DNA from: Cristatella mucedo
Taxonomy: Eukaryota > Bryozoa > Phylactolaemata > Cristatellidae
Assembly: GCA_009760855.2 (NCBI GenBank)
Contig: WPIO01000079.1
Coordinates: 1,503,501 to 1,563,500 of the forward strand
Reading direction: 5' to 3'
DNA: 60,000 nucleotides
The position numbers and the translations under genes were made by a program. The notes under the pieces are model-generated. The model saw nothing but the letters and a program-made list of their open reading frames with translations. It ran no database searches and was not told the origin of the DNA. Shown piece by piece: positions 23,061 through 34,390 of this stretch (position 1 is the stretch's first letter; every line of letters starts with the position of its first letter).

Positions 23061-23175
23061 TTATAGAGCACATCCGGTTGTGGATGGTATCTCGGCACCA
23101 TATTGCCGATGGATAGCGACGAAGTTGCTGATGGTATCGAGGCATGCTTCAATCTCATCAAGGAAATATACCCGC
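23061..23175 (-). CDS. Candidate terminal exon (acceptor-like site, 37 codons, stop)
   Basis: On the minus strand a pyrimidine-rich stretch ends in TTTATAG, a plausible splice acceptor. Codons RVYFLDEIEACLDTISNF... follow to a TAA at 23061-23063. The acceptor would be phase 2. The candidate first exon at 25206-25463 ends in phase 0, so they cannot be joined directly and an unseen exon would be needed. There is no homology I recognise. Confidence 0.15.
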
Positions 23176-24451
23176 CTATAAATAATGTAGAAGAGTTTTA
23201 ATGATTCACAGTATTGATACGGTCTAACAATTGTAAGTTCGCACATGCCAGCATACTAAGGAAAGCAGTCTAGACACAGGTAATCGTATGGCCAAATCTG
23301 GTTACTTAAGAGCGTCAATTGCCTGGAAATCTATTGTAGGGGGAGCTCCAACGTTCCCCGTGAGACTCATTTGCCCTTGTCGATTGCTAATATTAAATTC
23401 CTATTATCGTACAATCTACACTCAGAAATTAATATTATCTAATTTTCCATACTCTCAACGCAACAATTCGCGAACGTAACGATCAAGGAGGGACACTGAA
23501 AGATGGCTGGTCCAAAATGAGTGCGCTTTAAATGGGAAACAATCCTTACTTAGTTGAGCTGGAGATGAAAGCAGTCTGCAAATACATTTATGATCGATAT
23601 ATCTTATGCCGTGCCGTATGCCGTGGGAATGAGAGCTGAAACAAATTTGTAAGGATCGGGAAAGGATTCTAAAGTCTCTAGCTTTTAATGCCGATGCACC
23701 AGCATTTTACTCTGAAAGTCTGTAAGGTGCCTCGATGAGTCTGTGCTGAAGTTCGGAGTATTTGAGATCCCAAAATTGACAGTCATGTGGCTTTTGCCTA
23801 TGGTTATTCTTTTTGTGTTATAATTATGCGCATTTCCATATTACATCGAATTAACTTTTAGCTTCACTTATATCAAATCGTGATAACTAGTTCAAAATTT
23901 TTAGCTGTAAATATTGCATTTAAATTTGCTACAACTATAAATTGGTTCACGAGTTCTATTTTTTCAGGAGGGAATAATTCATTGCCTACGGCAAGCTGTG
24001 GTGGTAGCAATTTCAAGGCTCTTCTGCATATATGTAGGTGAGGCTTCCAAATCCGCATATGCTTTTCAATAAGTCACGTGTCAACTGTTTATAGCTGAGC
24101 TTAAGAACGCGAACAAGAAGGAGCCTGAAGCTCGGGGCGGGGGTTCTGGTTCTCGGCTAGCAGTGAATTACTATACTGACGCTCTAACTTACTGGTACCC
24201 TGCTGCTGATTGGAGAGAACTCGAGAGCAGCCTCTGTATTTGGCTGCTCGCGAGAACATGCTGCTTGCTGCTGCAGATACTAGATTTGGGTTTCCTATTT
24301 CCAATTAGATGTCACCTCCAGCTCCAGATCCAGCTTGACTGAAGCTAGATGCTTGATCTTCTTTTGGCAAAGATAAATCCCTAACCACACCGTGACTGTT
24401 CAGCCGCGTGGCTTGAGTGGGGCAGCAGGTCATTACGATCACATCTGCAGC
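23176..24451. other. No gene recognised
   Basis: Unassigned. Minus-strand frames at 23873-24058 and 24101-24304 are about 60 codons; the first follows an acceptor-like TATATGCAG but carries no known motif. Confidence 0.5.
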
Positions 24452-24614
24452 CCTGCAGATTGACTGACCGTGCACGAGTCTGAGGAACTACAGAGAGACT
24501 GAGATTCTGCTAGTCTGACGGCTGCAGAGTGACTGAGGTTCGGTGAGTTGAAGGCGCTACAGCGATACTGAAGGCCTGAGCGTCTGAGAGGCTGCAGAGA
24601 GATTGAGCAAGACA
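24452..24614. repeat. Degenerate ~34-bp minisatellite, about 4.7 copies
   Basis: Units begin near 24478, 24513, 24547 and 24580 with GTCTGAGG-, GTCTGACGG-, GTTGAAGG- and GTCTGAGAGG-like heads. Each is followed by CTACAG or CTGCAG and a GAGACTGAG-like block. A partial unit precedes at 24452. Unit lengths of 33-35 bp and base differences show an old array. Confidence 0.75.
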
Positions 24615-25205
24615 ATGTGACGACCCATTTTAATAATACGCTCAGGGTCTTGTAGACTAGTGGCTATGGCCGATAAAGACAATAGTGTCAATTAGTGAAA
24701 TAGAATTCACTGTCAAGCAGTAATTGACTGCTGCTCCGCTTGGATGACAGGCACCCCAAAACGCACAGGGCGTGGACATCAGCTGCAGAAGCAGTAGACA
24801 GGGTTACAATACAAGCCACGGTTTTACAGAGGGAGGGCTCCTGAATGGTGAATGCTACTTCAGTGGTCAAAAGGGCAAATGTTTTCAAACTTTAGCAAGC
24901 TCCCATCCCTGAGCAGAGTGAATGGTACAGATTCACATGTGGCTACGTCATTAGGCCGTCTAGATTTGTGTCAGGCGATCCTCAATGTAAACATCTGTCT
25001 TGCTTGCTCGCATTAACAAACTACATAACTAACAAGTCCTATATCTCCGTCGAACGAGTCGCTTAGACTGCGTGGGAGCATGCCTGCGAGGCAACAGTCA
25101 CTGCGAAAGAGAGGCACAATTAGGAGTAAATTAAGTAAAGTTGGCTAGCTCGCCAGTGCAGAGATTGACATGAATCGTTTGGAAAATCGCAGGCCGCTGA
25201 CGTAC
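24615..25205. other. No gene recognised; would be intron of the candidate minus-strand gene
   Basis: A minus-strand frame at 24688-24888 (66 codons, Cys-containing) has no motif. If the exon at 25206-25463 is real, this region is its first intron. Confidence 0.4.
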
Positions 25206-25463
25206 TTGTTCACTGTACCGCCGAACGCAGTCGTTGTACTCTCTCCTCGGCATGATTGCCAAGCTGCACGGTACGGTGTAAGTTCTCACAACGATGTAAG
25301 TGAGCTGGCTAAGCGCCTCCTCAGCCGGCGACAAAGTGGCGCCGGAGCTGGGCGACATGAGCAGCACTGCAACCAGCAGCGGCACCAGTCGGAGCACAGC
25401 AGAGTTGGCGGGTCGTCGCATGTCGGCCGCAGCAACTGCGGCGGCTACAGCGGCGGCGGCCAT
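25206..25463 (-). CDS. Candidate first coding exon with signal peptide (host gene)
   Basis: The minus strand opens with an ATG at 25463 in strong context (A at -3, G at +4). It codes 86 residues ending exactly at a splice-donor-like CAA|GTACGT at 25206/25205, in phase 0. Residues 1-14 are an Ala-rich run. A second Met at 15 begins MRRPANSAVLRLVPLLVAVLL, a typical signal peptide with SSG-A as a likely cleavage region near residue 42. The expected mature part (TLSPAEEALSQL...) holds Cys66 and Cys79 and ends RRYSEQ. The frame would otherwise read on 24 codons to a stop at about 25131. It lies at the edge of a CpG-rich block that extends upstream on its strand, as expected for a 5' end. I recognise no family; the protein may be secreted or membrane-bound. 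Confidence 0.45.
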
Positions 25464-26560
25464 AGTGCATGGGCCGCTGGCACGAGATGGGCTTGAGTAG
25501 CGCCTACGCAGCCCGCGATAGGCGACACACTAACGCATCTCCATTCGCCCTGAGATCGGACCGTTCGGAGAATTTGTGGCACGAAAAGCAAGCTTTCTGA
25601 GATCTAGCCGACGATTGAACTGACAGATTCGCGTAACGGCCGAAGAGACTAGACGGCCATGGCAGCAGCTGTTGCAGCTGGACATTGAGAATCGCCCACT
25701 CGATTCGCAGACGGCGACCTCGGTGGCCAAGAGCTCGAACCTTGACCTCGTGGTCCGCCGTCGCGGCCGCGAGCAATCGCGATTCGCGATTGCTCGTAAG
25801 TCTAGGCTTCTCGCCGCCATTCGATGTTGCGGTACCACGAATGAATTTCTGTGGCCAAGCTCGTGGAACGGAATCGAGGCCCAGCTGTCAAGCTCGCAGC
25901 GAACAATCGCCGAACATTGCGTGGTCTCCGACTAGAGCGGCCACGCTGGAGCGAGGCCGTCGTTTTGCCGCCGGCACTCGCCGCTTGCGACCGTTCACGC
26001 GAGCAATCGCGCCCTCCCTCGGCGGCGGCGGCGGAGGAAAGCGCTCCGCGTCGGCGAAAGACGCGCGAGGCGAGAGCTGCAGCCGTGCACGCCGGGAGCG
26101 CAGCCGGCGCAAAGCGATTCGCAGACGGCGGCGGCGCCCGACCGACCGCGAGGCCTCATTCGGCTGCGGCGGTGGCTGACCGCTCGATCAGGATGCCGCA
26201 CGCACCTGCGTCCGGGAAGATGGCGGCGGCGGCGACGACAAAGACTATAACGACGGCTAGAATTCGGCGAGCAAGATCGGGACCGCGGTCTCGCGCTTCT
26301 CCTCAAGCGCCGCAATGGAGGCGCTTTTATGCTGGACGCGAAGACACGGGTAGGCGGGCGCCTTCCAGAGCCGAGCGTCGCTTCTAGTTGGCCGGCTAGC
26401 GTCGCCCGCCGGTGGTCTGGCCTCCCGTAGGCTAGGCGCTCTCGCTGGCCGTCGCTTTCGGACTCAACGGGCCGGGCACTCGTTTGCTTAGGCCGCACCT
26501 AGCTGGCTGCGCCCACTTCCGCGTCCCGGAGTTTCTCAGCAAACGTCACGGCTGCATCAG
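25464..26560. promoter_or_regulatory. CpG-island-like region, possible (bidirectional) promoter
   Basis: Dense CpG from about 25500 to 26530, directly upstream of the candidate minus-strand first exon. Open frames appear on both strands over the same DNA and are not evidence of coding. AAGATGGCGGC at 26217-26227 on the plus strand matches the YY1-type motif often found at animal transcription starts and contains an ATG. A plus-strand transcript is therefore possible. No TATA box is evident. Confidence 0.45.
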
Positions 26561-28489
26561 TCAATAGCAAACGAGTTTTTCTCGGGTGCGAATTGCGTCA
26601 ACGACGAGCGAGCGGGAGGAAGTCGAGACCCGCTTGGAAAAGCTTCGCGTGCGGTCGTCGAGGCCAATAAATGCACGAATTGCATGACACGGTCGCGGAC
26701 GGCTAATATTACCTGAAATAGTGAGCATTAAGCCAAGTCTTGCTGTTCTGTATCGCTTCGTCGAGGTCTCCGCACGAAGCTGTTGAGGACAAATCTCCCT
26801 CTCTCTCTCTCTCACTCGCCGAACGAACGTAATCTAGATGAACTAGAAGAGTCATTGCCGTAGAAACACAGCACTGACCTGGTTTACAAGGACGATAGTA
26901 TTGGTAAGAGGACACGATCCTCAGCGATCGCATGCTGCAGACGGCTACCGATAGCTCTTCCTAATAGAGAGCGCTCATTATACCACGCTTTTTCTCTTCC
27001 CTGCATTGTTTTGTCAGAGAAATTCGGCCATGCTCCGCTTTCTCTGGTCGTCTTCGCGATGTGGCGACTACTACTACGGTCATTAATAACTACTCAGTCA
27101 CGCAATAAGCTTTCCATAATGACACTAGCGTTAAGAGATTTTTAGAGTTTCCGCGGAGAGCTCATCGACTTGTCCCTGAACACACTTGGCATGCTGCAAA
27201 TAGAGTTCAAATTGTGCTGTGGGTAAGGTGGTATAACCAGAGAACCATTAGGTTTTCTGACGATTGCTAGATTTAGGTCCGGGCATGTCAAATGTACGGT
27301 CGAATCCACGGAAATTAGGATCTGAGATGATTTTAGATAAGCTAAAAGTTAGAGCTGCCCACATACAGGCTATCTGTATTTTCGCGTTTTTGTGTCCGGC
27401 TCCGCAGCAGTCTGCATACCGCCGTTTTACCTTCAACAATGATCTTGATTTGGATGTGTTACGGAAAGGCTTGGCGTGTTTGTGGTATTCACTGCCAGAA
27501 GTTAGCTGCTTCTTATTCGAGAAATTCGGCCACAAAAAGGTGTAGCCTGGTTAAATTATGCAAACTCCGGTGAACTCCTGTGCCGGACTTTTTTGCACAT
27601 CATGTTGCATAGAAAATATGCTTCTCGGGAATCATAGTTCACCCCGAATAGTACGTAAGATTGCACTAAAAGCTGTATAGAAAGTGCCGTAATAAACGCA
27701 TATAATGGATAAAATTGTGATCGCATTAAGTATGAAGGGCGTTTAATGTTAGAGGCTCGGGTTTATGCTGCCCAAACAATCTCCACTGCTCTGCTGCGGT
27801 CCCTGGAGATCGGTGCTTCAATTGCCATATGACTGGAGCGTATGCATGCTTTCAATGACTGGAGTAACGTATTCGCTAAAGCAAATCTCAAGGATTTGAA
27901 GGATGCGAGTTATATATAAGCCAAAATTGAGCTTTCGTGTGGCGAAATCGGAAAACCCTAAATATTTATTGGCATGCCACTTTATCAGCTGACTCGAACA
28001 CGTTGAACTATACTCGGGTCGAGTGCATGTGAACGGTACATTAGTTTTTATCTAAGATTTCTTGGACACACAGTGAAAACAGAATGCGCTGAAAGTGATT
28101 GATTTCTCTTGGATTACTTAGAAAGTTGACTATTACGAATAATGAATCGTTCTTTCTTAGCCGTTGTGCTGAGCTGCAGAGCCCATGTACGAGCTGGCAA
28201 TGCTATTTACTACTGCTCTCTTGATGTTAAAACTGTCTTACTTAATCCAAGAATGTATTTTTGAGCTTTTTGGAAAAAAACTTCTAGAGACAATTATTGA
28301 ATCTAGCAACATAAGCGATGAGGAATTGCATTCGGACAATTTCAATGCGATGAAAGTGGGTCCTGCGCCGTATTTCAGTAGCCTGTTCACTTTTGCGATA
28401 GAGCTGAATGAACATGTATTTCAAAGTTTCAGAGTAGTCCAACCTGTATGCATAACGCAGGTGCACAAGTTCGTCTTTTAATTGCAGTG
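26561..28489. other. No gene recognised
   Basis: CpG content falls off. A short CT run is at about 26791-26812. Frames at 27264-27545 (plus) and 27248-27535 (minus) overlap each other and show no motif. Confidence 0.55.
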
Positions 28490-28498
28490 ATATATATA

Positions 28499-28534
<36 letters not shown>

Positions 28535-28745
28535 AGAGAGAGAGAAAGAGTGAGAGGTATGTAGGCCAAGTGAGGTATGAGGCTTATTTTTGCATCGCAG
28601 ACATAAAGAGTTCGTAGCTCGTTCGTAAGATGGTGTTTTCTTGTTCTCTCCACATCATCATATCATAGAATCGCCGTCTCTATGAATTGGTAATCCTGCT
28701 GTCACGCAAAGAAACATGCAAATTGTGACCGAAGGGTGCCTTGGG
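28490..28745 (-). repeat. Family C dispersed repeat, copy 1 (ends in GA/TA microsatellites)
   Basis: The minus strand reads TTTGCATGTTTCTTTGCG, GACAGCAGGATTACCAATTC, ATAGAGACGGCGATTCTA, GGAGAGAACAAGAAAACACC, then CTCACTTGGCCTACATACCT, and ends in CT and TA microsatellites (28533-28551 and 28490-28531). The plus strand at 31455-31712 carries the same sequence, so two copies lie in inverted orientation about 2.7 kb apart. No coding motif or terminal inverted repeat is seen. A SINE or a 3' end of an unknown retroposon is possible. Confidence 0.8.
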
Positions 28746-28984
28746 TGAAATAGCTTCAATGAAAGGCTACTCGCAAAGCAAGGCCACCAGACCTTATTCG
28801 TGATTGCTTCATCAAATTCTTGGCTGACTGATGTCTCGGCGGACATTATTTGGCTCAAGATTCTCAAACCATTTTCGACACAAGCTTTCTAGATGTGTTG
28901 TGCACAATACCACGAGTTTTACTGAACTTCAGCCGTGTCGTTTAGAAACAACGTAAAATTCGTTTAGATAGCACTCTCAGACAA
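28746..28984. other. No gene recognised
   Basis: Short unassigned spacer. A minus-strand frame at 28658-28867 overlaps the family C repeat and is not credible. Confidence 0.5.
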
Positions 28985-29070
28985 CCTAATTTTTATTTAA
29001 ATTCTGCACACACGCCCTGGGGCTCGAGTCACGACCTCAGTTATCAAATGCATTCACCTTGACCTTGGTC
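28985..29070 (-). mobile_element. SINE fragment (B-box region)
   Basis: On the minus strand CTGAGGTCGTGACTCGAG followed by CCCCAGGGCG matches the B-box part of the SINE at 59541-59694. An AAGGTGAATGC block upstream matches AAGGTGCTCGC. The A-box region and the tail are too diverged to see. Confidence 0.5.
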
Positions 29071-29640
29071 TGTAATCGAGAACTCCTTAACCTCATCTCC
29101 GAACCAGCGTGGCGCTTGGAAAAGATCGAGACAATCCATCCTATCTAAGTATTAGTCAAGCGCATACCGTGATATCACTCGGCTCTAATTTTTCTAAAGT
29201 TTCCGATATTTAATCTTTACTATTTGTGCCCCAATATCGTGTTGCAATTAAATTCTTCCCATTATCGTCCGGGAATCTCATTGAAAGCTCTCTCTTTGGC
29301 CCATTAGTGAGTGCTAGTATTGTAATAATTTGAACCACTTCTTTCACCTATTAATCATGGTGATAGCGAAGTTGAAGTAATTATTCCTCAAAATGAAATT
29401 CCACTTGATGGCCCTATCACGTTTTCCAGGCTTGACTTCAAGGTCTTCCTTTAATCCAGTAACTGCAGGTTTTATCACAGAGCTCTTTTTTAGCTTGAGA
29501 AGGAAATTAACTTTCTAAATCCTATTGCAACGATTGACTTTTGCATATGCCTAGATTTTCTACTTCCAGGCGTGGGTCCAATAGTAAATCTCGGTATAGC
29601 CACAGGTTCTATACCTCCAATTTTAACGAGGCCAATAATA
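29071..29640. other. No gene recognised
   Basis: AT-rich. It may contain diverged LINE sequence, but nothing aligned with confidence. Confidence 0.5.
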
Positions 29641-30006
29641 AACCTATAATAGTACTTGATAAAGCGCCCTCAGAGAACTCAATCTCTTTCTAGGCGCTTT
29701 AAATTTGCTGCAAATGGAAACGCGATTGAATGGTATCTAATATAATGCTTGATAAACAACATTAAAAAAACTGTTAGGGGTGACATGCACAAGGTCAGCA
29801 TGCAAATGTGGTTAGTGGCAGCATGCACAGTGTCAGCACTCATAAGCACAAGCAGGACGAACCACAGGGACCCACTCAATGCCGTTCTAAATAGGTGTGT
29901 TTTAAAGTTCTTTTTGAACATCGTCAAGTCAGGGGATGTTCCTGAGCAAGTCTGGAGGAAGTTCCAGGCTTTGGGAGCATAAGAAATGTATGCACGGTCA
30001 TCGAGG
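29641..30006 (-). mobile_element. Family A LINE, 3' terminal part
   Basis: From left: a degraded ATT tail, the hairpin AAGCGCCCTCAGAGAACTC, the 3' untranslated region with GTTAGGGGTGACATGCAC and the C-terminal codons. A minus-strand frame at 29679-30047 reads APKAWNFLQTCSGTSPDLTM, then KKNFKTHLFRTALSGSLW in frame. It stops before any catalytic part; a 5'-truncated copy. Confidence 0.9.
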
Positions 30007-31454
30007 AGAGAATGGTTAACCGCATTACTTTTAGCAAATCCTGCCATTTGGTTCTTTTATCTCATCTATCAAACAACCATATCAAATCTCGTATTGAACT
30101 GCAAGTCTAGTAAGCAAGTTACGATTGAGTTTAAGTACACTAAATACGATAGATTTTGCACTGCTGCTAGTGTAATGAAATTCAAGGGAATCTTGAATCA
30201 ACCACATTCTACGGGCCGATTATTCACGATCGTTTGTTTGCAACAAACTTCGTTGGTTCCTTGTCCTTCTTGTCTCATCCCAGAGTGAATTTTCCTGTTG
30301 ATTTCTATAGACAAGCCTTTATGGGGTTAGCCACACACCAACGACCAAATTAAGATCTTTCTAAAATCACACACAGTAGAGAATCGATGCCATGCTTTTA
30401 TGGCTCATCGCTTATGCTTCTACAGCATACTAATTGCATAGCAGCATACCTACAAAGTAGCACACTTTCTGTTCTTGAGGGACTTGGCGTGTCTTATGTC
30501 CTTCAAGGTCACGAGTAAGAGGGAATTGCACGTGCTCAATCTGTCCGAGCGGCCTATGGGAGGTGCTAGTATCGATGGAGCTGGCTTCTTGTTTGGCTCC
30601 CATTAATCCACAGATTTTAGCACGGAAGATGCTTCCAGCTAATCCTTTGATCTGATTTGCTTCCACCTAATTGATCCTTTGAGTCTGGCCATGCCATGTG
30701 GCGTGATATAGTGTTCTTCAGGCGTACCTAGTTGTACGCCATTGGCCGAAAAACCAATGACATGTAGTGCTCCGTTTGCTTAATTAAGCCAGAGATTCTT
30801 CTGCTAAGAAAATAAGCGTATGTTCTTTCCACGATGCGCATTTTCCTAGTGCACGATCATGAGAACAAAAGCGCGGAGCATATGCATCATACGCTCGCGA
30901 ATGCTCATACGTATGTACGTATGCTCATCACCGACACTCTGATCCCTGTACAAGTTCGGCATCGTCGGATTACGGAGCTACGGTCTTCAAAGTTTGTAGA
31001 GCAATCAGCCTCCTCTTTCATGAACTTTGCAGATTCCTCAAGGCATGGAAAGAAAGGCAGCCCAACTTTGAGCGACCGACGTCAACGGGAAGCCGGCTGA
31101 TTGGTATTAGCTGCTACAAAGCTGTCTATCTCTTGTGCTGGTTATTTTTGGGCTATGAACAACAAAGGAGACAAAGAACAAAGACGAATTGCTCGATAAT
31201 TTAAAGGAAGCCAAACTTGATGTACCTGTTCCTGCCATTTACCACGAGTGAGTGTATTTTGAATGTCGTGTTAAGATACAGAAGCCAGAATGCGATGGAG
31301 TTTTTCCTAGATTTTAAAGCTAGTGTGACGGTTAGCTATCCTCTCATGATTCACGGTAGCCGATGCTGTCGAAATGCTGCTCGAACCACTCTGCGAAGAA
31401 TTGCATCGATAAGGCATTTAAAAGTAGCTAATTTTGAATCTGCTTGTATATAGT
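30007..31454. other. No gene recognised
   Basis: Unassigned. Frames of 78-100 codons (29986-30288, 30430-30666, 30834-31100) have no recognisable motif. Confidence 0.55.
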
Positions 31455-31670
31455 TTCTCTCTGTATTTTTGGTGCTTTTACGCTTCGATCACGGTTTGCA
31501 TGTTTCTTTGCGGGACAGCAGGATTACCAATTCATAGAGACGGCGATTCTAGGACATGACGATGTGGAGAGAACGAGAAAACACCTTCGTACGAACGAGC
31601 TACGAGCTCTTTTTTTATGTGCCGATGCAAACAGTAAGCATCATACCTCACTTGGCCTACATACCTCTCA

Positions 31671-31706
<36 letters not shown>

Positions 31707-31712
31707 ATCATA
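31455..31712 (+). repeat. Family C dispersed repeat, copy 2
   Basis: The same blocks as copy 1, in the same order on the plus strand: TTTGCATGTTTCTTTGCG, ACAGCAGGATTACCAATTCA, GAGAACGAGAAAACACC, ACGAACGAGCTACGA and CTCACTTGGCCTACATACCT. It ends in a CT tract (31665-31705) and ATATCATAT. Similarity begins around 31455 and is strongest from 31488. Confidence 0.8.
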
Positions 31713-31832
31713 TATCATATCTAAGTTAATTATGTGCATCCTTATTTTTCTTTACCATTCCTTTGTTAGCAGACACTTGGGCATGGACGACACGAGGCCC
31801 GGCAGGCTACTCTGAAGCCGGCGGATGCTGCC

Positions 31833-31908
31833 TCAAAGCGATCAATGATCGATCTAAAATCGATGCGGCCTCAAATCAATCGATGGCCGATCGAAAATCG
31901 ATACAGCC
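31833..31908. repeat. Two tandem 38-bp units rich in ATCGAT
   Basis: Units 31833-31870 and 31871-31908 share TCAAA..GATC/ATCGAT..AAAATCGAT and end in GCGGCC or ACAGCC. Each unit has two ATCGAT-like palindromes. Confidence 0.8.
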
Positions 31909-32029
31909 ACAAAGTACTCAAGGAAAGCTCCTGCTTCCTGCATAAGAACATTGCAAGCGTTTCCATGACAACGCAGGTGTGATTGTATGGTGATAATATT
32001 CGTATATTTTTGAAGGTTCTGTCATTTAC

Positions 32030-32470
32030 TTGTATGTCTCTTTACTCTCTGGCTCCAGCCTACATTTCAGAGCTACTCTAGCACCGAGCCAAAATTCGTA
32101 CAACCCTCTGCTCTGACTCTGATAGTTTAGCCATAACTCTCAGGAGCCTCGAAACCTTTAGAGACCGTGCCTTCAGCACTTATGCTCCCAAAGTTTATAA
32201 CTCCCTGTCGACACACGTCACAAAGTTCCTTGACATGACGGCATTAGAAAGAAGATTTAATTACAACCGTTCATTGCAGCATTTAGTGGATTCTTGTGAC
32301 TTGTCCTTATTCCGCATCTGCCTGTGGACACTGTGCCCGTGCTGCTCGCAGATTTTACCACAAATAATTAGGTGAGGCTTTCTATGTAGTGTGAAGTGCC
32401 TAAAAAGGGAATCAGTTCTCCAAGAGCGCCTTTAAAGGGCCTTGTTATTATTATTTTTATTATTATGACT
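32030..32470 (+). mobile_element. Family A LINE, C-terminal part and 3' end, diverged
   Basis: SLAPAYISELL-like codons, then ETFRDRAFSTYAPKVYNSL and the 3' untranslated blocks are recognisable in order. The hairpin is degraded (AAGTGCCTAAAAAGGGAATC...AAGAGCGCC) but an ATT tail remains at 32443-32466. Frameshifts prevent coding. Confidence 0.75.
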
Positions 32471-33250
32471 GCAACAGTATTAAACTTCACCCTGACCTGC
32501 ACTTGATATGTATCATATAGAATACCAACATTAAGGTTCTGCAGCTTCATTTTTAGGTCCCTTCACTCTCGTGCTTCGGAAAATCGTGCCACAATACTTA
32601 ATACTGAATTTGGTCACAGAACCTGCTCGAGTTGCTTAGCTGTAATTCTAAGTGATATCAAATCTTTCGGCAATCCTACGTTCGGTTTCTACACTGTAGA
32701 AGGCAAAAAAATTGCGTCTGGCTAAGTTCACCAAGGTACCACAACTTAGGGATTGTCATAAAGAAGCTAGTAGTACATGTTACTCACTAAATTTTATTTG
32801 TCCTTCTCGGAATGCTTTTGCGTGATAACACTTTGCAAGTGAATAGTTAAGAATTAAATCGCTTAATTTCCATTAGATGTAAAGTACCTATACATAAATT
32901 AAGTTTTCTTAGACCATCATATTCATCTCTACAATTATAATCAGTATTAGTTCATGAGTAACGATGAATAATATGAACTTGAGTATGCTTAATGTGTACT
33001 TCGTTTATCAGCGTTACCCTTGGGATTTTTGAAACCATAAGTGACTTCAAGTACTTAAAATGCCTTAAAAACTGTTTCAAATTTCGCTTAGAGATTGTTC
33101 TCTAGTAATCTAAAATGTATTAGTAATGGAACATGATTATAATTGATACCCTGTGATGTCATTTTGGATGGTATCAAACGCTGCTGATTGACCTTAAAGA
33201 AAGGCACAGTCACTCTGACTGAGCACTTTTTTGAAGATCTAAATATATTT
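32471..33250. other. No gene recognised
   Basis: AT-rich unassigned sequence between two family A copies. Confidence 0.55.
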
Positions 33251-33253
33251 CAT

Positions 33254-34172
33254 TGTGATTCAGAGATTGGAAAGGCTGTCTCTCAAAATTGTCTCCACCA
33301 GCATATCTCCTGTTTAATCAGCTCAAAATCTAGGTGCTATGTTCCAAGATGACCTCTCGTTAGACGACCACATCAGCTCCACAGTCAAATCTGCTAACTT
33401 TCAGCTACATAACATTACTAGAACTCGGGCTTGTTTAGATAATGACACCACGTCTAAGTTGGTCTATGCATTCGTGACATCCCGTCTCGACTTCTGCAAC
33501 TCAGTGCTTACTGGCCAACCAGCATGTGCGATCAGGAGATAGCAGCTGGTGCTAAACTCTCCAGCTGGGCTTCTCTGTCGTGAGCGTCCTAGTTGCCACA
33601 TCACACCACTTCTCGCCGACCTGCACTGGCTAGCAGTAAAGCAATGGGTCGAATTCAAGTTTTGTCGCTCACTCTTAGGTCACTTAATTCTCTGGCTCCA
33701 GCCTATCTCTGAGATCTATTCCCCCGCCAGGCTAAGCATCGTACCAGCCGCTATTCGGAAACCAACAGTCTACCAATACATCGTACAAACCTCAAATTCT
33801 TTGGAGACCGTGCATTTAGTTCTTATGCTCCCAAAGGCTGGAACTCCCTCCTGACCTGCGTCAGAACATCCCCTGACTTGACCACATTTAAAAAGAACTT
33901 AAAAACACACCTATATAGGACAGCATTTTGTGGGTCCCTGTTATTCGTCCTTCATGTGCTTATGCATGCTGACACTGTGCATGCTACCACTAACCACATT
34001 TGCATGCTGAACCTGTGCATTTCGCCCCTAATAATGTTATTCATGTCGCTTATCAAGCATGATATTACTTACCATTCAATTGCATTTCCCTTTGCAGCCA
34101 ATGTAAAGCGCCTAGAAAGAGATTAAGTTCTCTGAGGGCGCTTTATCAAGTGCATTGTTATTGTTATATTAT
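33254..34172 (+). mobile_element. Family A LINE, 5'-truncated copy with complete 3' end
   Basis: Begins just after the YADD region at TGTGATTCAGAGATTGG and runs through LDNDTTSKLVYAFVTSRLDFCNS. The C-terminal block follows with SYAPKGWNSLLTC and KKNLKTHLYRTAFCGS (last open frame 33878-34126). The canonical hairpin (about 34108-34142) and an ATT tail end it. Frameshifts near 33540 and 33650 and an in-frame stop break the protein. Confidence 0.92.
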
Positions 34173-34292
34173 TATTTCCGACAGATCAAACTCTGTAGAC
34201 TGATTGCCTTTTAAGCCTTCATGGAACTTATTTTCTTTGCTCGAAGTTTTTTATGGGACTTAATCCAGCATGCCAACTCTCGCTTTTTCTCT

Positions 34293-34293
34293 T

Positions 34294-34378
<85 letters not shown>

Positions 34379-34390
34379 ATCTCTGTCTGT
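34293..34390. repeat. (CT)n microsatellite
   Basis: About 38 CT units followed by CTAT/CTGT variants. Frames read as Ser-Leu or Arg-Glu runs and are not coding. Confidence 0.97.
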
